From Acidobacteriota bacterium (GTDB taxonomy: Bacteria > Acidobacteriota > JAAYUB01), in assembly GCA_018001935.1 (NCBI GenBank), contig JAGNHB010000036.1, forward strand, positions 1-56,876: a DNA stretch of 56,876 bases, in the 5' to 3' direction. Numbering within the stretch: the stretch's first letter is position 1; each line of letters begins with the position of its first letter. Made by a program: the position numbers and the translations under genes. The notes under the pieces are model-generated. The model did no database searches and was not told where the DNA came from. It worked only from the letters and a program-made list of their open reading frames with translations. This document shows, one piece after another, positions 30,733 through 38,598 of the stretch.

Positions 30733-30800
30733 CCGGGCGGTGTACGATCGTGCCGCGGCAGGACCGTGCGCGGCCCGGAGTGCCGCGCTAGGACCGTGAT
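30733..30800. repeat. REP-like palindrome
   Basis: GCGCGGC (30768-30774), loop CCGGAGT, GCCGCGC (30782-30788). With its flank (CGATCGTGCCGCGGCA) it is the reverse complement of 46577-46620. It overlaps the stop of the 79-residue gene. Confidence 0.55.
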
Positions 30801-31027
30801 CGGCGCTCCTGGAAGGCGCGGAAGTTGGCCTCGGCCCACCGGTCGGTGAGGGCGTTCATCTCCTCGAGCGTCCGGTGCCGGTAGACGCCGGGCGGAAAAT
30901 GGAGGCCGGTCGTCATTCGCCCGAAGCGCCAGATCCCAGTGAGGATGCGAGGGAGGACGGGGTCATCCGGCGCGTGCCAGCGTTCCCGCTTCATGTCCTC
31001 GAGAGACCGGAATTTCCGGACTGGCAT
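30788..31027 (-). CDS. Small protein paired with a nucleotidyltransferase
   Basis: 79 residues. Its ATG overlaps the stop of the nucleotidyltransferase gene (TAATG), so translation is coupled. Polar and charged: MPVRKFRSLEDMKRERWHAP, then ILTGIWRFGRMTTGLHFPPGVYRHRTLEEMNALTDRWAEANFRAFQ in pieces. Such short partners next to nucleotidyltransferases are often annotated as putative antitoxin-side components, but no known antitoxin fold is recognised. The stop TAG lies inside a REP-like repeat. Confidence 0.65.
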   Translation of the reverse strand: MPVRKFRSLEDMKRERWHAPDDPVLPRILTGIWRFGRMTTGLHFPPGVYRHRTLEEMNALTDRWAEANFRAFQERRSRS

Positions 31028-31497
31028 TACTTCTCCTCAAAGCCGAATCGTTCACGGATGGATTCCGCATCTATCCGGTCCTTGGCGCGAACGGTGCCGA
31101 GCTTCATCCGGTACAGAGTGCGGGGGCTGACGACGGAGATGGTCAGATCCCCATGCGGAAGGCGGACCACTTCGAGGTCTTCGAAACGAAACGCTTCGCC
31201 CAGACGTGTCAGGATGTCAATGTGGAAATCGCCCTCGGGAGGAACGTACTGGACGGCCGGGTAATCCCCGAGCAGATCATCCGCAGAGATCTCTTCCAGA
31301 TTCGGATCGTGGAATACGCTGAAGAGGGCCCTTTTCAAGGCCTCGATGTTTAGCCGGTCCGGCTGGATGAAGAGGTCGACATCCTCGGTGAACCGGGCGA
31401 GGCCGTGAAAGTTGAGGGCGGCACCGCCGAAGACGGTATAACGGACATTTTCCCTCTCCAGGGCTTCGAGTACTTTCGTGATCGCATCGTAGTTCAC
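31027..31497 (-). CDS. Nucleotidyltransferase-fold protein (MNT/AbiEii-like)
   Basis: 156 residues, GTG start at 31497 with GGGAGGTCCC upstream. The N-terminal fold shows VFGGAALNFHGLARFTEDVDLFI: the G-G-x-A and D-x-D (DVDLF) pair of the nucleotidyltransferase superfamily, followed by a third acidic strand (GDFHIDIL). Resembles toxin or 'hypothetical' members of the MNT/AbiEii group that act with a small partner; here the 79-residue gene overlaps its end. It may transfer a nucleotide to a protein or RNA. The promoter is at 31518-31546. A free-standing metabolic role cannot be ruled out. Confidence 0.75.
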   Translation of the reverse strand: MNYDAITKVLEALERENVRYTVFGGAALNFHGLARFTEDVDLFIQPDRLNIEALKRALFSVFHDPNLEEISADDLLGDYPAVQYVPPEGDFHIDILTRLGEAFRFEDLEVVRLPHGDLTISVVSPRTLYRMKLGTVRAKDRIDAESIRERFGFEEK

Positions 31498-31517
31498 GGG
31501 ACCTCCCTGACCGCTCC

Positions 31518-31546
31518 AAGATAATGTGCTCCGCCGTGCGCGTCAA
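31518..31546 (-). promoter_or_regulatory. Promoter of the nucleotidyltransferase pair
   Basis: Minus strand TTGACG (31546-31541), 17-base spacer, TATCTT (31523-31518), ~20 bases before the GTG. Confidence 0.55.
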
Positions 31547-31597
31547 GCACAGTTTTCCGCCCTTCGGCAAGGTAGGTTGATCGCGCCTTTCGCGCAT

Positions 31598-31640
31598 CGT
31601 CGGACAGATCGGTCGGATCCGTCTGATCGGTCCGATCCGG
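31598..31640. repeat. (GGTCGGATCC) rhythmic intergenic repeat
   Basis: CGGACAGATCGGTCGGATCC followed by GTCTGATCGGTCCGATCCGG: ten-base rhythm of GATCGG/GATCCG words between the nucleotidyltransferase and SUKH genes. Confidence 0.5.
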
Positions 31641-31662
31641 AGGCCGAAATTGATACTCAAGT

Positions 31663-32125
31663 TCAGAGGGCAGTCAACAGGTCCTGGAATGACCGGTAAA
31701 GTTCTCGAATGATAACGATTCGAGAATGACAGAGGATTTCCTCGTGATCGAGGCGGACGACGGGCCCGTCAGAGTCCGATTTCCGAAGGTCGATGCAAAC
31801 CGGGTCGTAGGAGCCGGTGGCGGGGGCGGCGAAGTGGAACATTCGTGCGGGAAAAAGTGATTGAACGAAGGCACGGTCCAGAAAAAGGCTGCAGGAAAGG
31901 TCGTCAGAATCCGCACGGTCCCCGGTGTTCCCGAAGAATTCGATCTCCCCCAGCGTGAACGGGAGAAATTCAAAGCGGTCCAGCAGTTCCCGACATAGCG
32001 GTGGAATCCGGAACGGGATTCTGGCCTCGATCTCCGACAGCCAGGGCGCTCCCTCAATCGGTACAATGACGGCCCCGGCCGCCCGGGCCCTTTACGAATG
32101 CGTTCACGATGGAGCTTCCGAACAT
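31663..32125 (-). pseudogene. SUKH (SMI1/KNR4) family protein, frameshifted near its N-terminus
   Basis: One minus-strand frame to the TGA at 31663-31665 reads IVPIEGAPWLSEIEARIPFR, FEFLPFTLGEIEFFGNTGD, then TGSYDPVCIDLRKS and GPVVRLDHEEILCHSR, the classic SMI1/KNR4 pattern. This frame has no start: it opens at a TAA just before. The frame one base away begins ATG at 32125 as MFGSSIVNAFVKGPGGRG and would join it through a one-base change in the GGGGCC tract near 32069-32086. SUKH proteins often serve as immunity proteins. Either a natural pseudogene or a sequencing error. A 9-bp palindrome TTCTCGAAT/ATTCGAGAA lies inside at 31702-31726. Confidence 0.6.
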
Positions 32126-32302
32126 ACGAACAGCTTTTCCTTCTGACCCTTCGAGCCTTAAATCTCAATATTCACAACACATTCCGGGGGCTCGAAGACT
32201 CGCCCCCGGCTGCTTTCCCGTCGGCCCCTTCGGGGCTCGGTTCTCGACACGCCCCATTCGTTGTCCCATTCGGCCTGCGATGCCGACCCCCATAGGACTC
32301 GC

Positions 32303-32339
32303 CCAGCCTTCAGCCTTGCAGCCTATAGCCTACAGCCTT
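32303..32339. repeat. (CAGCCTT/CAGCCTA) short tandem repeat at the aroK 3' end
   Basis: CAGCCTTCAGCCTTGCAGCC followed by TATAGCCTACAGCCTT; four to five 8-9 base units. The aroK stop codon lies in it. Upstream to 32230 the DNA is C-rich without a gene. Confidence 0.55.
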
Positions 32340-32884
32340 CCCCCCCCCACCATCCCCCGCCAGCGCAGGGTGCGCACGAGGTCCTCCACCACCGCGCGGA
32401 CGGGGACCCCCCCCGTGCTGATCCGCAGCGCGGCGCTCTCGTAGGCGGGAAGGCGCTGGAGGTACAGGCCTCGCAGGCTGTTTTCGTCGAGAGCGGGATG
32501 ACGGGGGGCGTGGGCCCGGGAACAGCGGAGGAGCAGTTCCTCGAAAGGGCACTCCAGCCAGACCGACAGGCCGGTGGAATCCGCCAGGGCCTTCGCGCCG
32601 GGGATGGCGTAGGTCCCGCTCCCCAGGGCCACCACCCAGCCCTTTCGTTCCGCGAGGGCCTTGAAGGCCTCGGCCTCGGCGGCCCGGAAAAACAGCTCCC
32701 CGTGCCGGCGGAAGATCTCCACGACGCTGAGACCCGCCCGGGTTTCCACCGCGGCGTCCAGGTCGGCGAAGGGCACCCCGAGGTCCCGCGCCAGGGCTTC
32801 CCCCACGGTGGTCTTGCCCGCGCCCGTGAAACCGATCAGGTAGACGTTGGCCGCCAGCGGGCCCGGTGCGCAGGCGTCCGTCAT
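32330..32884 (-). CDS. aroK: Shikimate kinase
   Basis: ATP-dependent phosphorylation of shikimate, fifth step of the chorismate pathway. 184 residues from the ATG at 32884, which overlaps the stop of the VWFA gene (ATGA). P-loop GFTGAGKTTVG (about 18-28), shikimate-binding DLD and FADLDAAVETRAGLSVVEIFR with FR in GELFFRAAE, and VVALGSGTYAIPGA, where the family usually has GGG. Lid arginine in CSRAHAPRHPALDE. Last gene of the GT39-ldcA-mpl-VWFA-aroK run. Confidence 0.88.
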   Translation of the reverse strand: MTDACAPGPLAANVYLIGFTGAGKTTVGEALARDLGVPFADLDAAVETRAGLSVVEIFRRHGELFFRAAEAEAFKALAERKGWVVALGSGTYAIPGAKALADSTGLSVWLECPFEELLLRCSRAHAPRHPALDENSLRGLYLQRLPAYESAALRISTGGVPVRAVVEDLVRTLRWRGMVGGGRL

Positions 32885-33858
32885 TTGGCGTTGTATCCCC
32901 GGCGGTGGTGGATCACCATGCCGGGCCGGTCCACGCGGACCTTGATCTCCCGGTAGGTGCCGTCCTTTTCCATGTTGTACGGCTGGTAGGAAAGGTAGTA
33001 CTGCATCCTCAGCTCTTTGATGAGTTTGCGGTAAAGGGTCTCGAGCTTGTCGGACTTTGCCAGGTCCACCACCCGCCCCCCCGTCTCCGACGTCAGCTTC
33101 CGGATCTGGGACTCGGCGGCATACATGACCTTCATGAGCCCCGTCTCGTCGTACTTCGCGCCGTACTCCCGCTTGAAGTACTCGGCGTACTCGCGGATGC
33201 TCTCCGTCTTGCCGAAGATGTAGATCTGGGCGTCGCTCTGGAGGCAGGTGTCCAGGACTTCCTGGAACTTGACCAGGCTCCCCGTGTCCCACCCGTCGGT
33301 GACGGAGACGATGACCTTCTTGCCCTGCACCTGGGGGAGGAGGTCCTTCTGCACCACGTAGAGGGCGTCGTACCAGACCGTGTTCCCCTTGGGGAAGACC
33401 CGGTCCAGGGCCTTATCGAGGCGCTCCCGGTCGTTGCTCCAGTTGAGGATCAGCCGGGCCTCGGCGTTGAAGGTGACCAGGGCGATCCGGTCCTGGGCGT
33501 GGAGTTCCGCGGCGAACGCGCGGATGGCCTTCTTGATGGCCGTCATCTCCATGAACTCGCTGTGGCTGGCGTCCATCAGGAACACCACGTTGAGGGGGAC
33601 CTCCTCGTGGGCCCAGTTGGCCAGTTCCTGCTCGATGCCGTTCTCCAGGACGTGGAAGTCCGTCCGCTTGAGGTCGGTCACCGGTTCGCCCTCCACGGTG
33701 GAGACGGAGACCGGCACGAAGACCTGGTTGGACTCGCTCCGGATGACGTTGTCGTCCTGGGCGGGGGCGTGGGCCGCCCCGAGCAGCAGCAGCGCCGCCG
33801 CCAGGAGCGCGGGGGGGAGGGGCCTTGTGCGGCCGCTTCGCCGGGTGTTACGCATCAT
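32881..33858 (-). CDS. Secreted VWFA-related protein (acidobacterial type)
   Basis: 325 residues. Signal peptide RPLPPALLAAALLLLGAAHA. A beta-sandwich segment FVPVSVSTVEGEPVTDLKRTDFHVLENG typical of the acidobacterial VWFA-related family precedes the A domain: MIDAS D-x-S-x-S in VVFLMDASHSEFMEM, RIALVTFNAE, the conserved threonine in GNTVWYDALY, and VIVSVTDGWDTGS. C-terminal LRMQYYLSYQPYNMEKDGTYREIKVRV also matches the family. Start overlaps the mpl stop by 11 bases; stop overlaps aroK. Function in this phylum unknown, probably protein binding outside the cytoplasm. Its type is the main taxonomic hint of the window. Confidence 0.85.
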   Translation of the reverse strand: MMRNTRRSGRTRPLPPALLAAALLLLGAAHAPAQDDNVIRSESNQVFVPVSVSTVEGEPVTDLKRTDFHVLENGIEQELANWAHEEVPLNVVFLMDASHSEFMEMTAIKKAIRAFAAELHAQDRIALVTFNAEARLILNWSNDRERLDKALDRVFPKGNTVWYDALYVVQKDLLPQVQGKKVIVSVTDGWDTGSLVKFQEVLDTCLQSDAQIYIFGKTESIREYAEYFKREYGAKYDETGLMKVMYAAESQIRKLTSETGGRVVDLAKSDKLETLYRKLIKELRMQYYLSYQPYNMEKDGTYREIKVRVDRPGMVIHHRRGYNAK

Positions 33859-35278
33859 GGTTGGTCCTCATCCTTTCGGCCAGTTTGCGGTGGATGTCGT
33901 CGAACCCGCCGTTGGACATCACGACCACCACGTCCCCCGGGCGGGTCTCCCGGGAGAGAAAATCGGCGATGGCGTCGCCGTCCGGGATGTAATACGCCCG
34001 CCCGCCGGAAGCGTTGAGAGCTTCCACGGCGATTTCGGGGCGGAAGCGGTCCGCCTCGGGGAGTTGCTCCTTCCGGAACACCTCGGCCAGGATCACCCCG
34101 TCGGCGCCGGCAAAGGCGGCGGGCATGGCCTCCTGGTGGACCTTTTTCCGGCACGTCCAGCTCCGGGGCTCGAAGACCGCCCATACCCGGCGGCCGGGGA
34201 AGCGGCGGCGGACGCCGGCCAGGGTTTCCCGGATGGCCGTGGGGTGGTGGGCGAAATCGTCGTAGATCAGCACGTCGCCCACTTCCGCCCGGAGGGTCAT
34301 CCGCCGCTCGACCCCCGCGAAGGAGGACAGGGCCCCCGCCACCCGGTCCCAGGCAAAACCCGCATGGTCGAGCACGGCGGCCGCGGCCGCGAGGTTGCGG
34401 ACGTTGTGGTCTCCGTGCAGGGGCGTGCGCAACTCCCCCAGGTCCTCCCCGCGGCGGTAGACCCGGAGGCGCGTGCCGTCGACGTCGGCGCCCGGGACCT
34501 CGACCCGCCAGTCACATCCCTCGGAGAGCCCGACGGATACCGTGGGGCAGAGCGCGCGAGCCGTCACCGCCCGGGCGTTGGGGCAGTCGCCCCCGTAGAC
34601 GATGAGCCCGCTGCGGGGGACCATGTTCACCAGCCGCCGGAACTGGAGGAGGATGCTCTCCAGGTCGGGGTAGATGTCGGCATGGTCGTACTCCACGTTG
34701 TTCACCACCAGGAGGTCGGGGCGGTAATGGAAAAATTTGGGGGCCTTGTCGAAGTAGGCAGTGTCGTACTCGTCCCCCTCCAGGACGAACCATCGGCCCT
34801 GTCCGAGCCGCGCGCCTCCACCAAGGCCCGCGGGAATCCCTCCGATGAGGAAGGAGGGGTCCTCCCCGAGTTCGCTGAAGGCCCAGGCCAAGGCGGAGGC
34901 CGTGGTGGTCTTCCCGTGGGTCCCGGAAACCACCACCGAGGTCCGGCCGGGAAGGAACCGCAACCGGAGGGTTTCGGGCAGGGAGGCGTAGGGGATCTTG
35001 GTTTCCAGGGTGCGCTCGAGTTCGACGTTCCCCCGGGAGATGGCGTTGCCCACCACCACGAGGTCGGGCCGGGGCTGGAGGTTGGCGGGGTCGTAGCCCT
35101 GGAGGAGCCGGATCCCGTTCTGCTTGAGGTAGGTGCTCATGGGCGGGTAGATGCCCGCGTCGGACCCGGTCACGGTGTACCCGGCCGCCTTGAGCAGGTA
35201 GGCCAGGGACGCCATGGCGGTGCCGCAGATTCCGATCAGGTAAATGCGTTCAGGGGTGGATTTCGTTTTGTCAGGCAT
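33848..35278 (-). CDS. mpl: UDP-N-acetylmuramate:L-alanyl-gamma-D-glutamyl-meso-diaminopimelate ligase
   Basis: Peptidoglycan recycling ligase attaching the recovered tripeptide L-Ala-D-Glu-meso-DAP directly to UDP-MurNAc. 476 residues, Mpl length. N-terminal Rossmann RIYLIGICGTAMASLAYLLK (Mpl-type GICGTAM rather than MurC GIGGSGM), ATP-binding VVVSGTHGKTTTASALAWAF (about 112), EGDEYDTAYFDKAPKFFHY, VNNVEYDHADIYPDL, HGDHNVRNLAAA, and C-terminal YDDFAHHPTAIRETL. Overlaps ldcA upstream by 8 bases. With LdcA it forms a recycling pair. Confidence 0.93.
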   Translation of the reverse strand: MPDKTKSTPERIYLIGICGTAMASLAYLLKAAGYTVTGSDAGIYPPMSTYLKQNGIRLLQGYDPANLQPRPDLVVVGNAISRGNVELERTLETKIPYASLPETLRLRFLPGRTSVVVSGTHGKTTTASALAWAFSELGEDPSFLIGGIPAGLGGGARLGQGRWFVLEGDEYDTAYFDKAPKFFHYRPDLLVVNNVEYDHADIYPDLESILLQFRRLVNMVPRSGLIVYGGDCPNARAVTARALCPTVSVGLSEGCDWRVEVPGADVDGTRLRVYRRGEDLGELRTPLHGDHNVRNLAAAAAVLDHAGFAWDRVAGALSSFAGVERRMTLRAEVGDVLIYDDFAHHPTAIRETLAGVRRRFPGRRVWAVFEPRSWTCRKKVHQEAMPAAFAGADGVILAEVFRKEQLPEADRFRPEIAVEALNASGGRAYYIPDGDAIADFLSRETRPGDVVVVMSNGGFDDIHRKLAERMRTNHDA

Positions 35279-36203
35279 CGGGCCGGGCCTCCAGGAAGAG
35301 GTTATTTTCGGCGGTGCTCAGGCGGTAGGGGGGTCCGAACACCAGGGGGACCGTCGGGCGGTCCGAGTGCCCCGACGACAGGGCGCCGAGCACGGGGACG
35401 TCCAGTCCCTCCAGGGCGTGGGAGAGGGCTTCCCAGACGGTGTAGCCCTGGGCGGGGTGCTGGGAGCACTCCGTCATGCGGCCGAACACGATGCCCCGGC
35501 AGCGATCGAACTTCCCGGCCTGGCGGAGCTGGGTCAGGAGGCGGTCGAGCTGGTAGGGCTTCACCTGGGTGTCTTCCAGGAAGAGGATGCAGCCGTCGGT
35601 TTCCCAGGCGTACGGCGTCCCCAGGGTCGCCGCCAGGATGGAAAGGCACCCGCCCGTCAGCGGGGCGACGACGTCGGGGCCTTCCCGGAGGACCTCCAGC
35701 GGGACGGTGGAGACGCCGGCCCGCACCGAACGGCCTTCCAGGAGGGCGAAGAGGTAGTCCAGGTCGCAGTCCCGCGGCCCGCGGGCCACGTCGCCGGCCG
35801 GCATGGGCCCGTGGACGACCGGCCACCCCCAGCGCTGGCGGGCGTAGAGAAGCAGGAAGGTCACGTCGGAACAACCCAGCAGCCACTTCAGGGGCGGCGG
35901 GCCGTCGGCGAAGGCCCGGTCCAGGGCGGGGAGGAGCCGGCCGCAGCCATAGCCTCCCCGGGCAGGCCAGACGGCGGCCACCGCGGGGTCGGACAGGGAC
36001 CGGACCAGGTCAGCGGCCCGGACGTCGTCGTCCCCCGCGGAGGAGAAGCGGGTTTCGAACAGGTTGGGCCCGGTGGAGGGCTCCCACCCCCGCCCCCGAA
36101 GACGATCGAGGCCGGCCTTCAGAAAGGCTTCCTTCACCGGGGAGGCCGGCGCGGGGACGTGGACCCGGTCGCCGGGTTTGAGGAAGGCGGGGAGGGTGGT
36201 CAT
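35271..36203 (-). CDS. ldcA: Murein tetrapeptide LD-carboxypeptidase (S66 family)
   Basis: Cytoplasmic serine peptidase trimming the terminal D-Ala from recycled murein tetrapeptides, giving the tripeptide used by Mpl. 310 residues. Family motifs: PGDRVHVPAPASPV at the N-terminus, VWPARGGYGCGRLLP, nucleophile Ser in LLGCSDVTFLLL, Glu in ILFLEDTQVKPYQLDR, His in LSSGHSDRPTVPLVFG, and C-terminal LSTAENNLFLEA. The ATG overlaps the GT39 stop (ATGA) and its stop overlaps mpl. Confidence 0.9.
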   Translation of the reverse strand: MTTLPAFLKPGDRVHVPAPASPVKEAFLKAGLDRLRGRGWEPSTGPNLFETRFSSAGDDDVRAADLVRSLSDPAVAAVWPARGGYGCGRLLPALDRAFADGPPPLKWLLGCSDVTFLLLYARQRWGWPVVHGPMPAGDVARGPRDCDLDYLFALLEGRSVRAGVSTVPLEVLREGPDVVAPLTGGCLSILAATLGTPYAWETDGCILFLEDTQVKPYQLDRLLTQLRQAGKFDRCRGIVFGRMTECSQHPAQGYTVWEALSHALEGLDVPVLGALSSGHSDRPTVPLVFGPPYRLSTAENNLFLEARPDA

Positions 36204-37846
36204 GGCGCCGGGACCTCCAGGCGGGTCACCTTCACCACCAGCGACGTGCCGATCCGAAAGAGCGGTTTCATGCGGAAGCCGGGGGGGAGAAGGATGTGGG
36301 AGTAGTTCTCCATCAGGGTGAGGACGTAGACCGGCGACGGGCGCCGAACCAGCAGATCCGCGAGGAGGGGGGGCTCCAGGATGTTCTCGCTGCAGGTGTA
36401 ACCCGTGTAGTAATCGATGGAGTGGTGGAGGTGCTGGAAGACCACCAGGGGGTTGTCCGGCCCGGTGAGACGCTTGACGGCTTCACAGACGTGGCGCCGG
36501 TTGAAGTCGGGCTCGAAGGTCTCGAAGAAGGCGGGAATCCCCACGAGGGCGGGGATGAACAGCATGAGCGAGACCGAGGCCGCGGCGGCCGCACGCTTCC
36601 CTCTCCGGTAGAGGCCCAGGAAGGGAAGGGCGGCCGCCAGGAAGAGCAGCCCGAAACCGATGCCCTCCAAGAGCCGGTCGAAGCGGACCTTCACGAACAC
36701 CGGCATGGCGAGGGCCACCACCACGGGCGTCCCGAGGACGAACGCCGCCAGGGTCCGGTCCGGCTGTTCGTCGTCGATGAAGCGCTCCGTGCCCAGGGCC
36801 AGGAAGAGCGCCAGGGCGGGGAAGAGGGGAAGAATGTAACCCGCCAGCTTGGCTTCCGACACGGAGAAGAAGAGGAAAGGAAAGAAGGCCCAGCAGAGGG
36901 CGAAGGCCGTCCCGGAGGCACGGGCGTCCTCCCCCGCCCGGCGGAGGGCGTCCCGCAGGCCCCGCATCTTGAACAGGAAGGGGGTCCAGGGGAAGAGCCC
37001 CATCAGCAGGACGGGCAGGTAGAACCAGAAGGGTTTCGAGTGGTGGTGGATGGAGGTGAAGAACCGGGCCAGGTGGTGATTGATGAAGTAGACCAGGACG
37101 AAGTGAAAGCCCTGGCGTCGGATCATGAGGAGGTGCCAGGGGACGGCGGCCGCGAGAAAGAGGAGAATCCCGGGCAGGATGCGCCAGTGAAGGTAGTGCC
37201 GCCACCCCCCGGCCATGACCAGGAAGGGGACGATGGCCAGCACCGGGACGGCCAGGGAGACGAGGCCCTTGGCCAGGGCGGCGACGCCGAAGGCGAAACA
37301 GGCCCCCCAGAGGTGGATGTTCGGGTGGCGGACCGGGGCCTTCCCCTCGAAGCCCAGCCAGGAACGCCAGAAGAGGAGCAGCCCGGCGCCCAGGAAGACG
37401 GTGAGGTGGATGTCCATCACCGCCGCCATGGCGAAGGCGGAGTAGAGGAGGGTGGTCCCCAGGGACAAGGCGGCGAAAAACGCGGCGCGTCGCCCGAAAA
37501 CGTCCCGCACGGCCCCGTGGAGGAAGGCGGTGAAGAGCAGTGCCAGCAGGGCGGACGGGAAGCGGGCGGCGAACTCGGTGCGGCCGAAAAGGGCGTTGGA
37601 GGCCATGATGCCCCAGTAAAGCAGGGGGGGTTTCTCCATCCAGGGGTAACCCTTCAGGACCGGCACCACCCAGTCGCCCCGGTCGGCCATCTCCTGGGGG
37701 ATCCGGGCGTAACGGGGCTCTTCCGAGCCGAGAAAACCGTAGGTGCCGATGAGCCCGAACCAGAGGATTCCCAGGCAGACCAGCACCGGCCACAGCGGGT
37801 AGTTCGTGAAGAGGCGCCGGAAGGGGTTTCTCCACCGGGGCGGCAT
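36200..37846 (-). CDS. Glycosyltransferase family 39 (ArnT-like) membrane protein
   Basis: 548 residues. First luminal loop has the GT-C signature: GFLGSEEPRYARIPQEMADRGDWVVPVLKG, with the acidic E-P-R-Y-A as in ArnT-type enzymes that use polyprenyl-phosphate sugars. Then PWMEKPPLLYWG (W-x-K-P-P-L). About 10-12 hydrophobic helices follow (LLALLFTAFLHGAV, ILPGILLFLAAAVPWHLLMI and others). The C-terminal ~130 residues form a periplasmic domain. It transfers a sugar to lipid A, a glycan or a protein; the acceptor is unknown. First gene of the five-gene minus-strand run. A TAAAAT -10 candidate lies near 37905. Confidence 0.85.
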   Translation of the reverse strand: MPPRWRNPFRRLFTNYPLWPVLVCLGILWFGLIGTYGFLGSEEPRYARIPQEMADRGDWVVPVLKGYPWMEKPPLLYWGIMASNALFGRTEFAARFPSALLALLFTAFLHGAVRDVFGRRAAFFAALSLGTTLLYSAFAMAAVMDIHLTVFLGAGLLLFWRSWLGFEGKAPVRHPNIHLWGACFAFGVAALAKGLVSLAVPVLAIVPFLVMAGGWRHYLHWRILPGILLFLAAAVPWHLLMIRRQGFHFVLVYFINHHLARFFTSIHHHSKPFWFYLPVLLMGLFPWTPFLFKMRGLRDALRRAGEDARASGTAFALCWAFFPFLFFSVSEAKLAGYILPLFPALALFLALGTERFIDDEQPDRTLAAFVLGTPVVVALAMPVFVKVRFDRLLEGIGFGLLFLAAALPFLGLYRRGKRAAAAASVSLMLFIPALVGIPAFFETFEPDFNRRHVCEAVKRLTGPDNPLVVFQHLHHSIDYYTGYTCSENILEPPLLADLLVRRPSPVYVLTLMENYSHILLPPGFRMKPLFRIGTSLVVKVTRLEVPAP

Positions 37847-38077
37847 GGGAATGGGGTCTCCTTCGGTCGAGTGATTCGAGCCCGGGGCCCGGACCGCCTA
37901 TTTTACCCTAAAACCGCCGCGCCATCACGGCAAAGTGTGGGGGGAAGCGGACCGGGGAATCCCTTCGCCCCTGCGGGGCAGACGGGCCGCATCCGGGGTG
38001 GCTTGGCGGAACGTTTCGCCACGGGGGTTTGGGGACGGGCCTGACAATGCGTCGTCGCCCGGGGGGGCGCCGACATC

Positions 38078-38137
38078 GGGTCCGGGAAAATGACACCGAA
38101 TCCAGGAAAACGACACCGGGTCCGGGACAACGACACC
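38078..38137. repeat. 20-bp tandem repeat, three copies
   Basis: Three head-to-tail units GGGTCCGGGAAAATGACACC (38078), GAATCCAGGAAAACGACACC (38098), GGGTCCGGGACAACGACACC (38118). No spacers. No gene lies in 37847-38728. Confidence 0.8.
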
Positions 38138-38187
38138 TTTTCCGTGGCCGGATTCAACAGGGTTCGGCGGTTGGTTGTCTTTTGCAT

Positions 38188-38343
38188 CTTCACCCCGCCG
38201 AGATCGTGCCTTACAGCGCCTTCACCCTGCCGAAATCGTGCCCGCCGCGCCTTCACCCCACCGGGAGCGTGCCCGCCGCGTACCCATTCCGCCGGGATCG
38301 CGCCCTTTGCGTCCTCACCCCGCCGGGATCGTGCCCTTTGCGT
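38188..38343. repeat. 31-bp tandem repeat, five units plus a partial sixth
   Basis: Units begin at 38188, 38220, 38251, 38282 and 38313, with a partial sixth from 38344. Core of each: CTTCACCCCGCCGGGATCGT then GCCC plus a variable end (TTTGCGT or GCCGCGC). The copies diverge by several bases. Contiguous with the 70-bp palindromic units that start at 38345. Confidence 0.8.
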
Positions 38344-38344
38344 C

Positions 38345-38598
38345 CTCACCCCGTCAGGGGTGAAATGTTTGTAGAAAAGGCAGTTATAAAGATTGTCCTC
38401 CCCCGCGCGCCGCCGGCCCGGGAGGGCGCTTCGGAGCACGCTTCACCCCCGGCGGCGCGCGGGGGAAATAATCAATAACCACTATTACTACAAATATTTC
38501 ACCCCTAACGGGGTGAGGACGCGGAGGCGCGCGGGGGAAATTAAAACAACCGTTTTTACTACCAACATTACACCCCTGACGGGGTGGGGACCCGTCGG
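38345..38598. repeat. Three ~70-bp palindromic units, one inverted, two direct
   Basis: Each unit holds the hairpin CACCCC-(GTCA/TRAC)-GGGGTG and, ~25 AT-rich bases away, CCCCCGCGCGCC. Unit 1 is 38345-38414; units 2 (38451-38520) and 3 (38526-38598) are in the opposite orientation. Units 1 and 2 form a large inverted repeat with a perfect 15-bp inner stem (38400-38414 with 38451-38465) around a 36-base loop. GTAG occurs in unit 1 just after the hairpin. A degenerate copy lies at 18959. Confidence 0.75.

Noticed and set aside
31702..31726. Palindrome TTCTCGAAT/ATTCGAGAA as an operator
   Set aside because: It lies inside the C-terminal coding part of the SUKH pseudogene with no promoter nearby; more likely chance or hairpin in decaying sequence.
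38188..38343. CRISPR array
   Set aside because: The repeats are contiguous without spacers, units diverge from one another, and no cas gene is in the window.
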